Origin: PALSA-1355 sp035496575
GTDB taxonomy: Bacteria > Planctomycetota > Planctomycetia > Pirellulales > PALSA-1355
DNA length: 64,000 nt
NCBI GenBank assembly: GCA_035496575.1
Contig: DATJEN010000143.1
Location: 36,644 to 100,643, forward strand
Direction: 5' to 3'
Of this stretch, positions 27,401-35,749 are shown in pieces. Below the pieces are notes generated by a model. That model made no database searches, was not told where the DNA came from, and saw only the letters and a list, made by a program, of their open reading frames with translations. Position numbers and translations under genes: made by a program. Numbering within the stretch: the first letter of the stretch is position 1; every line of letters begins with the position of its first letter.

Positions 27401-27465
27401 AAGGACTGCGGGCCTTTCGGTTCACGCGGCCCCGATTTCCGAACGCTCATCGCGGCACAAAGGAC

Positions 27466-27541
27466 AAAAAAACGCTCCGGAGCCCCGAGCCGTCACTTTG
27501 AGCCAATAGGCCCTGAGAACGACCGGGGAGCTTTTGGAGCG
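27466..27541 (-). terminator. Possible terminator of the YciF-like gene
   Basis: On the minus strand, sequence able to form a long stem (CGCTCC 27473-27478 with GGAGCG 27536-27541) is followed directly by seven T residues (27466-27472). The stem is short and the loop long, so this is tentative. Confidence 0.35.
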
Positions 27542-27577
27542 ATTGCCGCCGCGCTTGGCTCTGGGATTTGAAAGAGG

Positions 27578-28084
27578 TTATTCTTTGTTCGCCCGGCTCG
27601 CGGCCTCGACGTTAATCTCGCTTTCGGCGAGCTCGGTCAATTTCTCGTCGGCGTCGCCTTCTTCGTCGAGCGTTTTTTGCAGCGTCTCGGCCATCTCATC
27701 ATGGCCCAGCAGACGGGCAAAGGTGCGGGCCGACCCATATCCGGCCATTTCATAATGTTCCACGCGCTGCGCCGCGGAAATGATACCGGCATCCATCACG
27801 GCCGGCGCGCCTTCTTGCTCGAGCAGTTCTTCGCCTTCGGCGATGAGCCCCTCCATGGCTTCACACTTTGGCCCGCGGGAGCTGATGCCGAGCTGATCGA
27901 AGATTTGCTCGAGCCGAACCGCCTGTTCCTTGGTGACCTCCAGGTGTTCCTGCAATGCTTCGCGCAAGGCTTCGGAGTTCGCGGCTTTTGCCATTTTGGG
28001 CAAGGCGCGAATGAGTTGTTTTTCGGCGCTATACAGATCGCGCAGTTCTTTGACCAGCAGATCTTCCAGGGTTTGCAGTTTCAC
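27578..28084 (-). CDS. YciE/YciF-like ferritin-fold protein (DUF892)
   Basis: The 168-residue all-helical protein matches the DUF892 YciE/YciF family: TLEDLLVKELRDLYSAEKQL at the start, the central LEVTKEQAVRLEQIFDQLG helix, and VEHYEMAGYGSARTFARLLG with Glu and His metal ligands. These are ferritin-like di-iron proteins linked to stress responses in other bacteria. The acidic C-terminus (DEEGDADEKLTELAESEINV) is typical. GTG is the start codon, with AAAGGAG 9 bases upstream. It is a single-gene unit; a possible terminator lies after it. Confidence 0.88.
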   Translation of the reverse strand: MKLQTLEDLLVKELRDLYSAEKQLIRALPKMAKAANSEALREALQEHLEVTKEQAVRLEQIFDQLGISSRGPKCEAMEGLIAEGEELLEQEGAPAVMDAGIISAAQRVEHYEMAGYGSARTFARLLGHDEMAETLQKTLDEEGDADEKLTELAESEINVEAASRANKE

Positions 28085-28391
28085 GGTCGGCAGCTCCTTT
28101 TGCGAAAGTGATCAGCGACATCCGGCCGCGTTTTCAATGCACGCGAGGCGGACGATGAGTTTTCGCAGCAAACGTTGCAAAGCGTATGCCAGCATGTGAG
28201 GGGCGGCTTGTTCGCGCGCTTGGTGCGTGAAGTTTGCAATTCGGTCGCAGAATCTCAGGCTGCCGCTATGGCGGACTTGCAATCACGAAGCGCGAGCGAC
28301 GACCAAAGATGTAAGCCCGCGCGCGGAAGAACGAGGGCCGGCGTTAACCAACCCTCGTTCATCGCTGCGCTTCTATCAGTTGTCCGAGCCG

Positions 28392-28844
28392 TTAACGACG
28401 GAACCAACCGCGACGGCCGGTCCGGGTCACGTAATACGTGCCGTTGTTAACCGGCTGAGCGGCAGTCACGGCGGGCGCCGCGCTGGGAGCGCTCGCGGAC
28501 GGCGCCGGAGGAGCCTGGTTCGGCGCCGGAGCATTGCCCGCCGGTGGTGCAGGCGGAGCCGGCGCTTGATTCGGATTTTGATATTGCTGCGGCTGCTGTT
28601 GATAGTTGCCGCTTCCGTCGCCATAGCTCTGGGCGCCGGTGGTGCAATCGCCACAGCCGCCGCCACCGCAGCCGCCGCTGGCATACCCGCCACACCCGCC
28701 GCCGCCGCAGCCGCTAGAATATCCGCCACATCCGCCGCCGCACCCGCCGCGACGGTGATGGCGACCGGCAAACGATGTGCTTTCACTCACGCACCATGCG
28801 GCCAATGCCAGTACCATCACTCCCATGCCGAATTTTCGTGTCAT
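28392..28844 (-). CDS. Small exported Gly/Cys-rich protein with Pro/Ala-rich tail
   Basis: The 150-residue protein has a signal peptide (MGVMVLALAAWCVSESTSFA), then a short RHHRRGG basic patch and a Gly/Cys block of about 40 residues in which GGCGG-type units repeat (about nine Cys), then a Gln/Tyr-rich stretch and a long Pro/Ala/Asn tail ending in RRGWFRR. Low-complexity Cys/Gly proteins like this may bind metals, cross-link through disulfides or sit in the wall; none can be shown from sequence. ATG at 28844 has GGAGG 8 bases upstream. A very strong terminator-like structure lies about 90 bases upstream of the start. Confidence 0.7.
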   Translation of the reverse strand: MTRKFGMGVMVLALAAWCVSESTSFAGRHHRRGGCGGGCGGYSSGCGGGGCGGYASGGCGGGGCGDCTTGAQSYGDGSGNYQQQPQQYQNPNQAPAPPAPPAGNAPAPNQAPPAPSASAPSAAPAVTAAQPVNNGTYYVTRTGRRGWFRR

Positions 28845-29318
28845 CACTTGGTCCTCCGGAGATAAAGGCGAACTGCCCTCCTGACGTCAGGCAGGGTCGG
28901 CTCTCTCCCGGATGCCCGGAAGGAGCATTGCTTCAAAAAAACCATGACTCACGGCGGAATCGCGAGGGGCGACTTCTCGCCCAGCGAACGCGATAGGCCC
29001 GCCGCGAGTCATGGCCGCGTTCCATCGTTGCGACGGGCTGAATGCAGTTTGCGTGCCCGGGGGGTGCAATGATGCCACCTAGGCACAATTTCCGGCCCCG
29101 CAAAAAAAGGCGGAGGCGCGCACCACCTGAATGGCTAGGCAATTACGACCGCTGAAAAAATTCCTCTGGAATTCAGGGCATCCGATTTGCTCGAATGCCC
29201 GACGCTGGCTGCGGGCTTTCAGTCGAGCGCGCACCTACAGCGCCGCCTCGCCAAACTGTTCAGTTGCTGACCACGGTGCATAAGCACATAGGTTAATTAC
29301 GCAAAAAGGGGAAACAGC
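28845..29318. other. 474-base intergenic region between divergent genes
   Basis: It contains no ORF with coding character. It holds the large terminator-like structure at 28935-29014, a small hairpin around 29152-29176 (AATTCC/GGAATT with CTG/CAG ends), and an inverted repeat GGGCAT/ATGCCC (about 29176-29200). A ribosome-binding sequence (AAAGGGG) precedes the gene at 29319. Confidence 0.5.
28935..29014 (-). terminator. Large structured terminator or attenuator, minus strand
   Basis: Arms 28942-28957 and 28999-29014 are inverted over 16 bases with a single difference. As minus-strand RNA the difference is a G-U pair, so the stem is unbroken; as plus-strand RNA it is an A-C mismatch. The loop contains two further nested stems (ATCGCG/CGCGAT and GGGCGA/TCGCCC with a CTTC loop). 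Seven T residues follow directly on the minus strand. It must end a minus-strand transcript begun within the preceding 300 bases, or act as an attenuator for the Gly/Cys-rich gene. Confidence 0.65.
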
Positions 29319-30071
29319 ATGAGCATAGGACAAGCTTGTTCGATGGTTTCCGACAGAATCCCGCGCGAGGCGCATCGGGCGGCCACGCCTATCAATGTCG
29401 GCCCAATCGAACGAATGATTTCGGCCTTCGGAGGCGCCGGACTCGTGGCGTACGGGCTCTCGCGCGGTAGCCTGACCGGGCTGGGCCTCGCCGCCGTGGG
29501 TGGCGGCTTGCTTTATCGCGGCTTCAGCGGCCATTGCATGGCCTACCAGGCGCTCGGGGTGAACACGGCGGAGCACGGAGAAAAAGAGCGCAGCGTGATT
29601 CATAACGGCGTGAAAGTCGACCGCTCGATCGTGGTCTACCGCCCGGCCGACGATCTCTACCGTCTGTGGCGTGATCTGGAACGCCTGCCGACGTTCATGC
29701 GACATTTGCAATCGGTCGACGAGCTTGATCAGCGTCGCTCGCGTTGGGTGGCATCGGGACCGATGGGCATGCGTGTCGAGTGGGATGCCGAAGTGTTCAA
29801 TGAGCGTGACGGCGAGTTGATCGCGTGGCGATCGCTCCCAGGTTCGGACATTGCCACGGCTGGAAGCGTGCGCTTTGAGCAGGTGCCGGGCGGCACGCGG
29901 ATTCGCGTGCAATTGAGCTACGAGGTGCTGGGCAGCCGCGCTGCGACTACGATTGCCTCGATGTTCGGAGAATCACCCGAAACGCAAGTCGAAGAAGACT
30001 TGCGCCGGTTCCAGGACTATGCCGAATCGCCTGCCTTCTCGGAATCCTATCGGCCGAAGCTGGCCAGGTAG
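29319..30071 (+). CDS. Membrane-anchored SRPBCC (polyketide cyclase/dehydrase-like) protein
   Basis: The 250-residue protein starts with a DUF2892-like hairpin of two short glycine-rich hydrophobic helices (MISAFGGAGLVAYGLSRG and LTGLGLAAVGGGLLYRGFSG). A SRPBCC ligand-binding domain follows from about residue 95 (VDRSIVVYRPADDLYRLWRD, MGMRVEWDAEVFNERDGELI, AGSVRFEQVPGGTRIRVQLS). Such fusions are common in bacteria and are usually annotated only as cyclase/dehydrase; the ligand is unknown. The strong ribosome-binding sequence AAAGGGG supports the ATG at 29319. It converges with the first gene of the exopolysaccharide locus. Confidence 0.82.
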   Translation: MSIGQACSMVSDRIPREAHRAATPINVGPIERMISAFGGAGLVAYGLSRGSLTGLGLAAVGGGLLYRGFSGHCMAYQALGVNTAEHGEKERSVIHNGVKVDRSIVVYRPADDLYRLWRDLERLPTFMRHLQSVDELDQRRSRWVASGPMGMRVEWDAEVFNERDGELIAWRSLPGSDIATAGSVRFEQVPGGTRIRVQLSYEVLGSRAATTIASMFGESPETQVEEDLRRFQDYAESPAFSESYRPKLAR

Positions 30072-30143
30072 CGCCTCCGAGGTTGATCGGCTCACTGCCA
30101 ATTCTCGCGCTCTCCGCATGCGAGCCGTTTTGAAGGCAGCGTT

Positions 30144-31262
30144 TCAGCGATACACGTGTTGGTCGCGCAGCAAACAGAAAAGTCGCCAGGGGGTTCGGGT
30201 GGCGTCTCGTAAAGCCGTCTCGCGGACCAGGTGTCGCGTAGACCGCCATAGCCGTCGCATACTGTGCGCGCCCGGAACCCTATCCACGGCTCCCTCCGAT
30301 ACGGGAACCGTGCCGGTCATGAGGCTTTGCTTGAATCGCTCTGGGCCCGTGCCCAGGTCGATTCGTGTGACACCCAAACTCGGTGCAGCCTCAATGAGCT
30401 TCAGCAGCACCTGATAGCCCGGAGAATATCGCGCGAACGCCGGGTTGTAAGCCGTCGCCCAAAGGTGCAGCACGCCATTTGATCGCATGCAATAGGTGGC
30501 TGCCAACAGCTCGTCGCCAACCCGTAATGCAGACACCATGCCGCACAATGCCTTGTCGCTGAACTCGATCAGGCGTCGAAATAATCGGTCGATCCACGAA
30601 ATCGAAAAGTAGTCGATCACCAGGGTCCGGTGGCACTGTGTGCTCTTCCACGCCATCAACGATTTGAGCACGAACGGATCGGATGTATTGATTTCAAAAT
30701 GCGCGCACCCGACTTCGCGTTCGAGCTTGCGCAGCTTTTGAAAGGATTGCTTGATGGCCTTTACGCCGGCGTCGTTTCGACTGGCGCAATATGATGCGAA
30801 GCCGGCCGACGTGTCAATGTACGGCGAATTTCGCACCGTCCATTCGTAAGGCTCAAAAGCGGACGCACGACGAGCAAGGTGATTGAAGTGCCACGCCGTC
30901 AGACCACAGCTCCGTAGCAGCCGCCGAGGGTCGACGGCGTATCCGGGTCGAATGATCATGCCGTGAAAATCGGACATGCCGCACCCGACAGGATATCCCA
31001 CGTGTCCCCAGCGTCGCTCGAAAGGAAAAAACGCGACTTCCCGGCCGTCCTCTTCGACAAACGCAACTTCGACGCCGCCGCGAATCTGGTCGACAACACG
31101 GGCGAATTCCGCTCGAAAAAAAGGACTGTCCAGACCGCCGTCGGCGGATTGGATCTTATTCCATGTGGATAACTGATCGGCCGTAAGCTCCCTGAATGGG
31201 ACGACCTCAATTCTCCCCGATCCCTGATTAATTCGAGAGTTGTGACTCAGAGTTGTCTTCAT
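30144..31262 (-). CDS. GNAT/FemAB-like acyltransferase of the exopolysaccharide locus
   Basis: The 372-residue protein resembles BioF2-like or FemAB-like GNAT transferases (duplicated GNAT fold), with ALCGMVSALRVGDELLAATY followed by the C-terminal substrate region YSPGYQVLLKLIEAAPSLG and LGTGPERFKQSLM. Family members in polysaccharide loci transfer acyl or aminoacyl groups to sugars. Donor and acceptor are unknown. It is the last gene of the minus-strand locus, 131 bases after the epimerase gene. The next gene on the other strand is convergent. Confidence 0.8.
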   Translation of the reverse strand: MKTTLSHNSRINQGSGRIEVVPFRELTADQLSTWNKIQSADGGLDSPFFRAEFARVVDQIRGGVEVAFVEEDGREVAFFPFERRWGHVGYPVGCGMSDFHGMIIRPGYAVDPRRLLRSCGLTAWHFNHLARRASAFEPYEWTVRNSPYIDTSAGFASYCASRNDAGVKAIKQSFQKLRKLEREVGCAHFEINTSDPFVLKSLMAWKSTQCHRTLVIDYFSISWIDRLFRRLIEFSDKALCGMVSALRVGDELLAATYCMRSNGVLHLWATAYNPAFARYSPGYQVLLKLIEAAPSLGVTRIDLGTGPERFKQSLMTGTVPVSEGAVDRVPGAHSMRRLWRSTRHLVRETALRDATRTPWRLFCLLRDQHVYR

Positions 31263-31393
31263 GAAATAAACGCACTTCGCCTGTTACCGCAAAAACAACC
31301 GAGACGACTTACGGGACTGAACAAATAGCCCAAGTAGCGAGGTGCGCTGGGTGCGACTCGGGAATCGCGACCCAGCACCCCTCATGTCCACTG

Positions 31394-32386
31394 TCAGGCA
31401 ACGACCGACGCGCGCTCCGCCAGATATTGCTCGCGAATCCACGCATATGTTTTGGCCATGCCGTCGCGTAGTCGAATTGACGGCTCCCAGCCAAGGTATT
31501 TCTGGATTTTGGTGTTGTCGCTGTTGCGGCCATTGACTCCCTTGGGAGCGTCGAGCTGGTAGTTGCGCTCGAGCTTGACGCCGGCGATGTCTTCGACGAG
31601 ATCCACCAATCCGTTGATCGTCACCAGCTCGCTTGAGCCGAGATTGATCGGCTCGAGGATGTCGCTGTCCATGATGGCATTGATGCCTTGGATGCAATCA
31701 TCGATATACATAAAGCTGCGCGTCTGATTGCCGTCGCCCCAGATATCGATCGAATGGTCGCCGGTCTCGACGGCGTGGAGGACCTTGCGGCAGATGGCTG
31801 CCGGGGCCTTCTCGCGGCCGCCCTGCCACGTGCCGTTCGGCCCATACACGTTATGGAAGCGAGCGACACGGGTGGCGATTCCAAAATCTTCGCGGAAGTG
31901 CCGGCACATCCGCTCTGAAAAGAGTTTCTCCCAGCCGTATCCATCCTCGGGCATCGCCGGATACGCGTCTTCCTCCTTCAAGGCGGTGACTTGGTAATCT
32001 CGTTGTTTATCTGCGTTGTAGACACAGGCCGAGCTGGCGTAGAAGTAGCGTTGAACGCCGGCCTCCTTGGAAGCCATGAGCAGATGAGTGTTGATCAGAA
32101 CGGATAGCATGCACAGGCCTTTATTGTTCTCGATGAAGCCCATGCCGCCCATGTCGGCCGCCAGATTGAAAACGCGGTCCACACCGCGACAAGCCATCTC
32201 GCAAGCCTCCTTTTCTTGCAGGTCGGCGCAAATATTGTCGGCGCCGTCAAACACCTGATACCATTCGTCGAACGGCTTCACGTCTACTGCGCGAACATCG
32301 GAAAAGCCGCGGGCGAGCAGGTCGGCGACCAGGTGACCTCCGATGAAGCCACCCGCACCGGCCACGAGGACTGTACGATTCGACAT
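31394..32386 (-). CDS. GDP-mannose 3,5-epimerase-like nucleotide sugar enzyme
   Basis: The 330-residue protein is an extended short-chain dehydrogenase with the NAD motif GAGGFIGG. It carries the distinctive GDP-mannose 3',5'-epimerase sequence: NLAADMGGMGFIENNKGL, FYASSACVY with the catalytic Cys, YGWEKLFSE with Tyr and Lys, RFHNVYGPNGTWQGGREKAP, and GVNGRNSDNTKI. The plant enzyme makes GDP-L-galactose and GDP-L-gulose from GDP-mannose. Here it would supply an unusual L-hexose to the polysaccharide. ATG at 32386 follows AAGGAAGAA; the frame is open upstream to 32653 but that part overlaps the WecG gene and is Arg-rich. Confidence 0.88.
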   Translation of the reverse strand: MSNRTVLVAGAGGFIGGHLVADLLARGFSDVRAVDVKPFDEWYQVFDGADNICADLQEKEACEMACRGVDRVFNLAADMGGMGFIENNKGLCMLSVLINTHLLMASKEAGVQRYFYASSACVYNADKQRDYQVTALKEEDAYPAMPEDGYGWEKLFSERMCRHFREDFGIATRVARFHNVYGPNGTWQGGREKAPAAICRKVLHAVETGDHSIDIWGDGNQTRSFMYIDDCIQGINAIMDSDILEPINLGSSELVTINGLVDLVEDIAGVKLERNYQLDAPKGVNGRNSDNTKIQKYLGWEPSIRLRDGMAKTYAWIREQYLAERASVVA

Positions 32387-32472
32387 GATGATTCTTCCTT
32401 TCGTCGAGTAAGTGTTATTCAAGTTGCAGTTGAAATCAAAGTCTCGCTTGTCTCTTTGACGTCCGAAGCGCG

Positions 32473-33300
32473 TCAGGTCTGGCCATTGATGGTCGCGGGC
32501 GTCTTGGCTGGGCGGCCGAGCACCCGCTGGCGGAAGAGCTGCGCGGCCAGCTTCCGCAGGTAGATTGAGTTCGTCACCAGATACCTCTTCCACAGCCGCT
32601 TCGGCTCCTGGTAAAGCCGAAACACCCAGGCCAGGCCGCGCCGCTGCATCCACAAGGGAGCAGGCGGCTTGGTGCCTGCCAGGAAATCAAACGCGGCCCC
32701 GACGCAGAGTTGCACCGGAATGATTCGATCTGCATGCTCAGCGGCAAAATGGTCTTGCTTCGGGCAACCCAGCCCGACGAACATCAAGCCCGCGCCGCTG
32801 GCATTGACGCGCTCGACCATGGCCGCGTCCTCTTCGGGGGTTAGCCGGCGAAACGGAGGCGACTCGACATCGGCAATGATGAGCCGCGGAAATTGCTCCT
32901 TCAGATTGCTCGCGAGTGCGGCAAGCGTCTCGGGTGAACTGCCATAGAGATAGATCGAGACGCCACTGGCGGCCGCCCGCTCGCAAAGCGCCAACGTCAG
33001 CTCGTAGCCTTGGAGTGTATTGCTGACGCGCGTGCCGTGTATCCAGTTGAGTGCCCAGCGGACCGGCTGACCGTCGGGAGCGACGATGGCAAAACGATTC
33101 ACCTTCGTCGCCAGCTCGCGCGACGAGCAGGCTTCGATGAGGGCATGCACCGCAAAGGCGGACACCACGGCGGGAATACGTCGCTCGGCGGCTTCGAGGA
33201 TCGCGTCGGCCGCTTCGTCGCATGTTACGGCACTGACACCTACGCCGAACACATTATGCTTGGCAGGCCATTGGAGTGCTGTTGGATTGGCATCGATCAT
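32473..33300 (-). CDS. WecG/TagA/CpsF-family glycosyltransferase
   Basis: The 275-residue protein matches the GT26 family over its full length: AFAVHALIEACSS, VAPDGQPVRWALNWIHG, IYLYGSSPETLAALASNLKE, and the C-terminal LMFVGLGCPKQDHFAAEHAD with AAFDFLAGTKPPAPLWMQRR. WecG adds N-acetylmannosaminuronate and TagA adds N-acetylmannosamine to lipid-linked sugars, usually as the second sugar. The same role in capsule or exopolysaccharide repeat assembly is inferred here. ATG at 33300 has GAGGTG upstream. Confidence 0.88.
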   Translation of the reverse strand: MIDANPTALQWPAKHNVFGVGVSAVTCDEAADAILEAAERRIPAVVSAFAVHALIEACSSRELATKVNRFAIVAPDGQPVRWALNWIHGTRVSNTLQGYELTLALCERAAASGVSIYLYGSSPETLAALASNLKEQFPRLIIADVESPPFRRLTPEEDAAMVERVNASGAGLMFVGLGCPKQDHFAAEHADRIIPVQLCVGAAFDFLAGTKPPAPLWMQRRGLAWVFRLYQEPKRLWKRYLVTNSIYLRKLAAQLFRQRVLGRPAKTPATINGQT

Positions 33301-33443
33301 GGTGTTGACACCTCGGGAAAGCTCGTAAGACCTACGATGTCCGGAGCAAAAGTTGCCTGGCAGTTACCGGCCGCGGGGGCTCTCAGTGTTTAACAACGGC
33401 TTCAAGAAGATGCGGCTAACATTTGTACGCCTTCCGAAAACTT

Positions 33444-34703
33444 CTAGGGAACGACTGCAATTGCGTTCTGGTTTGATGTGACCAAGTTCGACGTCGATTC
33501 GGACGAACCAACACCATCTTTTCCACACAGCGATTCGTACACGGAGGCCGTCTGCGCAGCGAGCTTGCGCCAACTGTATTTCTTTTGGACAGCGAGCCAG
33601 CCTGCTTCTCCCAGCGATTGGCATTCCTGCGGGTCGGCAAGTAAGCGACAGAGCAATTTGGCCAGCTCGTCCGGGGACTGTTCCGACAACCAGCCGTTGA
33701 CACCTTCCTGCACGATGCTGGCCACTGGTGGAATTCGGCCACCAATAACTGCCTTCCGATGCGACCATGCCTCGACGAAAACTCCGCCGAAGCTTTCCTG
33801 CACAGAAGGAACGCAAAGCAACTCGCAAGCAGCGATCGCGGAGGTTTTGGTTTCCAGGTCGACCTTTCCCAAGTTCACCAAGCGCTCGTCACGACATCCT
33901 TCGAATATCTGCTTGGAATAGGGCGTAGGCGGGCCAATGAAGACAAAGCGAGTCCGTGGGTGCTTTAACCAGACCCGATCGGCAGCCTCGACGACCGCGG
34001 CAATGCCCTTGTATTTGACTTGCTGACCGACGAAGAGAACAAATGGCTCGTCAAGGTGGTACCGCCGACGAAAATCCGCTGCAGAGAACCGTTCTGACAG
34101 CACTGGGCCGATACCGGTCACGTGGATTCGCTCAGCACGCACGCCTTTCTGCTTTACGAGCAAATCTTTTTCTACTTCGGTCAGCGCGAAGATCGCATCC
34201 GCCGCGCGGTAGATCTTGTCATATTCTCGATACAGGGGGCCCCGCCAACGCTCGTGATGATTTGGCGTGAGTACAAAAGGAATCTGTCGAGTGCGAGCCA
34301 TATCCAGCGCGGCGCGGGCCAAGAACTCGCGCCCAATGCGCGAGCAGTGTACGATTTCAGGTGTGCCTGCCTGAGCGGCAAGTTGTTCACGGATCACACT
34401 GGCGAGGTGCCGAACCGCCGGCTTCATGAACATGTAATATGTGGACGCCCACGGCAGCATTCTTAAACGCTGCGTACGAGAAAACCCCAGCCGCGCCACC
34501 CGCACGTTTTCATGCACGAAGTTGGCAGGCGGTTCTCCGCAAACGGTGCTCAACCTTAGCCAATCTCGGCGGTTAGTCGTCGACTGCGTCACCACCTGCA
34601 CTTCATGGCCGAGAGCTTGCATTTGCGCTGCCAGGCAGTGCAAGTGGATCTGCGCGCCCCCAACCGACGGCGGGTACATCGTGCTCGTATAAAGAATTTT
34701 CAT
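33444..34703 (-). CDS. Glycosyltransferase family 4 (GT-B)
   Basis: The 419-residue protein is a retaining GT-B transferase. The N-terminal domain opens with MKILYTSTMYPPSVGGAQIH (the loop binding the acceptor), and the donor-binding half has FVLFVGQQVKYKGIAAVVEA, the CVPSVQESFGGVFVEAWSHR motif with the E-x7-E catalytic region, and GVNGWLSEQSPDELAKLL. Donor and linkage are unknown. It is followed at 33300 by the WecG-like gene and preceded by the GT2 gene, all on the minus strand. Confidence 0.9.
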   Translation of the reverse strand: MKILYTSTMYPPSVGGAQIHLHCLAAQMQALGHEVQVVTQSTTNRRDWLRLSTVCGEPPANFVHENVRVARLGFSRTQRLRMLPWASTYYMFMKPAVRHLASVIREQLAAQAGTPEIVHCSRIGREFLARAALDMARTRQIPFVLTPNHHERWRGPLYREYDKIYRAADAIFALTEVEKDLLVKQKGVRAERIHVTGIGPVLSERFSAADFRRRYHLDEPFVLFVGQQVKYKGIAAVVEAADRVWLKHPRTRFVFIGPPTPYSKQIFEGCRDERLVNLGKVDLETKTSAIAACELLCVPSVQESFGGVFVEAWSHRKAVIGGRIPPVASIVQEGVNGWLSEQSPDELAKLLCRLLADPQECQSLGEAGWLAVQKKYSWRKLAAQTASVYESLCGKDGVGSSESTSNLVTSNQNAIAVVP

Positions 34704-34735
34704 TTTGCGTCAAAAGCAAGCTATGTTTTTGCCCA

Positions 34736-35749
34736 TCAGGCGCGCGACAGCGACTCGGCAGCTGCATTTCCGCCGAGCAACTGGCGTTCTCCACGGAATT
34801 CGAGATATTCGCGGTAGACCTTCTGAGCGCACAATCGCGGCGCCAGATAGCGCAGCGCACACCGCATATAACCCTCAGCGCGCCACAATAAACATCGCCA
34901 ACCCAGCTCCGCCGCTCGATCGCCCCGTAGCCGCGCGAACAACATGCGCCACAGGTTGACACCCATCGCTTGCATGAGTCGCGCACCCAAGATTGCGATC
35001 AGCATGAAAACTCCGCGGTGAGTTCGGTCACGTTCCGCCGTTGTCCAGCCATTGCGGCGAAAGACCCAGCGGAAGTAGGTTTCTCTTACGCGATACTCAG
35101 GAATGACATGGCGAACGATCGCGAGCGGCGCGTACCAGCCCGTTATTCCTGCCTGCAGCATGCGCAAAAACAGGTCGCTGTCTTCGCCGGCCTGCCGCAA
35201 GGATTCGTTGAATGTGCCGACTTCATCGAAGACGGTGCGCTCAACAAGCATGTTCCCAGTTCCGGGGAACATCTTGCGCGAATATTTCACTGGCTTGTCC
35301 GCGCCGATCGCTTCGCCCAGCAAGCGGCGACAGATTTCGGGCAGCGGCGGGGCCGTGGTAGGAAGCAACAGGTGCACAGCGCCCCCCACACAGCGCGCTT
35401 TTTCTTTGCGGACCATCTCCAACAGCTCGCGTAGCCAGTTGGGATCGGCCACTTGGTCATCGTCGAAAAAGGCCACATAGCGTCCGCGCGCTTCGGCCAC
35501 GCCGCGGTTGCGCGCGCAAGCGACGCCCGGCTTGGGCTCGTAGACGCCCCGGAAGGGAACCTTCGCCTCGCGCGCGACGTCGGCGACAACCTCCACCGTG
35601 GCGTCGGTCGATGCATTGTCGACGACGATCACTTCGTAGCGCCATGATGCGTCGGTCTCGAGCCCCAACAGACTCGCCAACGCGCCGCGCAGCATCTCGG
35701 CGCGGTTGTACGTGCAGATCACAACCGATACGTCAATCTCGTACGTCAT
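34736..35749 (-). CDS. Glycosyltransferase family 2
   Basis: The 337-residue protein has the GT-A fold: VSVVICTYNRAEMLRGALAS, VVDNASTDATVE, YVAFFDDDQVADPNWL with the DxD motif, and PGTGNMLVERTVF with EDSDLFLRML in the acceptor region. Hydrophobic helices near the C-terminus (VFMLIAILGARLMQAMGV) suggest membrane association. The start ATG at 35749 overlaps the stop of the O-antigen ligase-like gene as ATGA, so the two are translationally coupled; AAGGAA lies upstream. An upstream in-frame start at 35773 falls inside the previous gene. Confidence 0.9.
   Translation of the reverse strand: MTYEIDVSVVICTYNRAEMLRGALASLLGLETDASWRYEVIVVDNASTDATVEVVADVAREAKVPFRGVYEPKPGVACARNRGVAEARGRYVAFFDDDQVADPNWLRELLEMVRKEKARCVGGAVHLLLPTTAPPLPEICRRLLGEAIGADKPVKYSRKMFPGTGNMLVERTVFDEVGTFNESLRQAGEDSDLFLRMLQAGITGWYAPLAIVRHVIPEYRVRETYFRWVFRRNGWTTAERDRTHRGVFMLIAILGARLMQAMGVNLWRMLFARLRGDRAAELGWRCLLWRAEGYMRCALRYLAPRLCAQKVYREYLEFRGERQLLGGNAAAESLSRA

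Noticed and set aside
28630..28760. CRISPR-like short repeats
   Set aside because: The repeated GGC/CCG units are codons of the Gly/Cys block in an exported protein. Unit length varies and no spacers of constant size are present.
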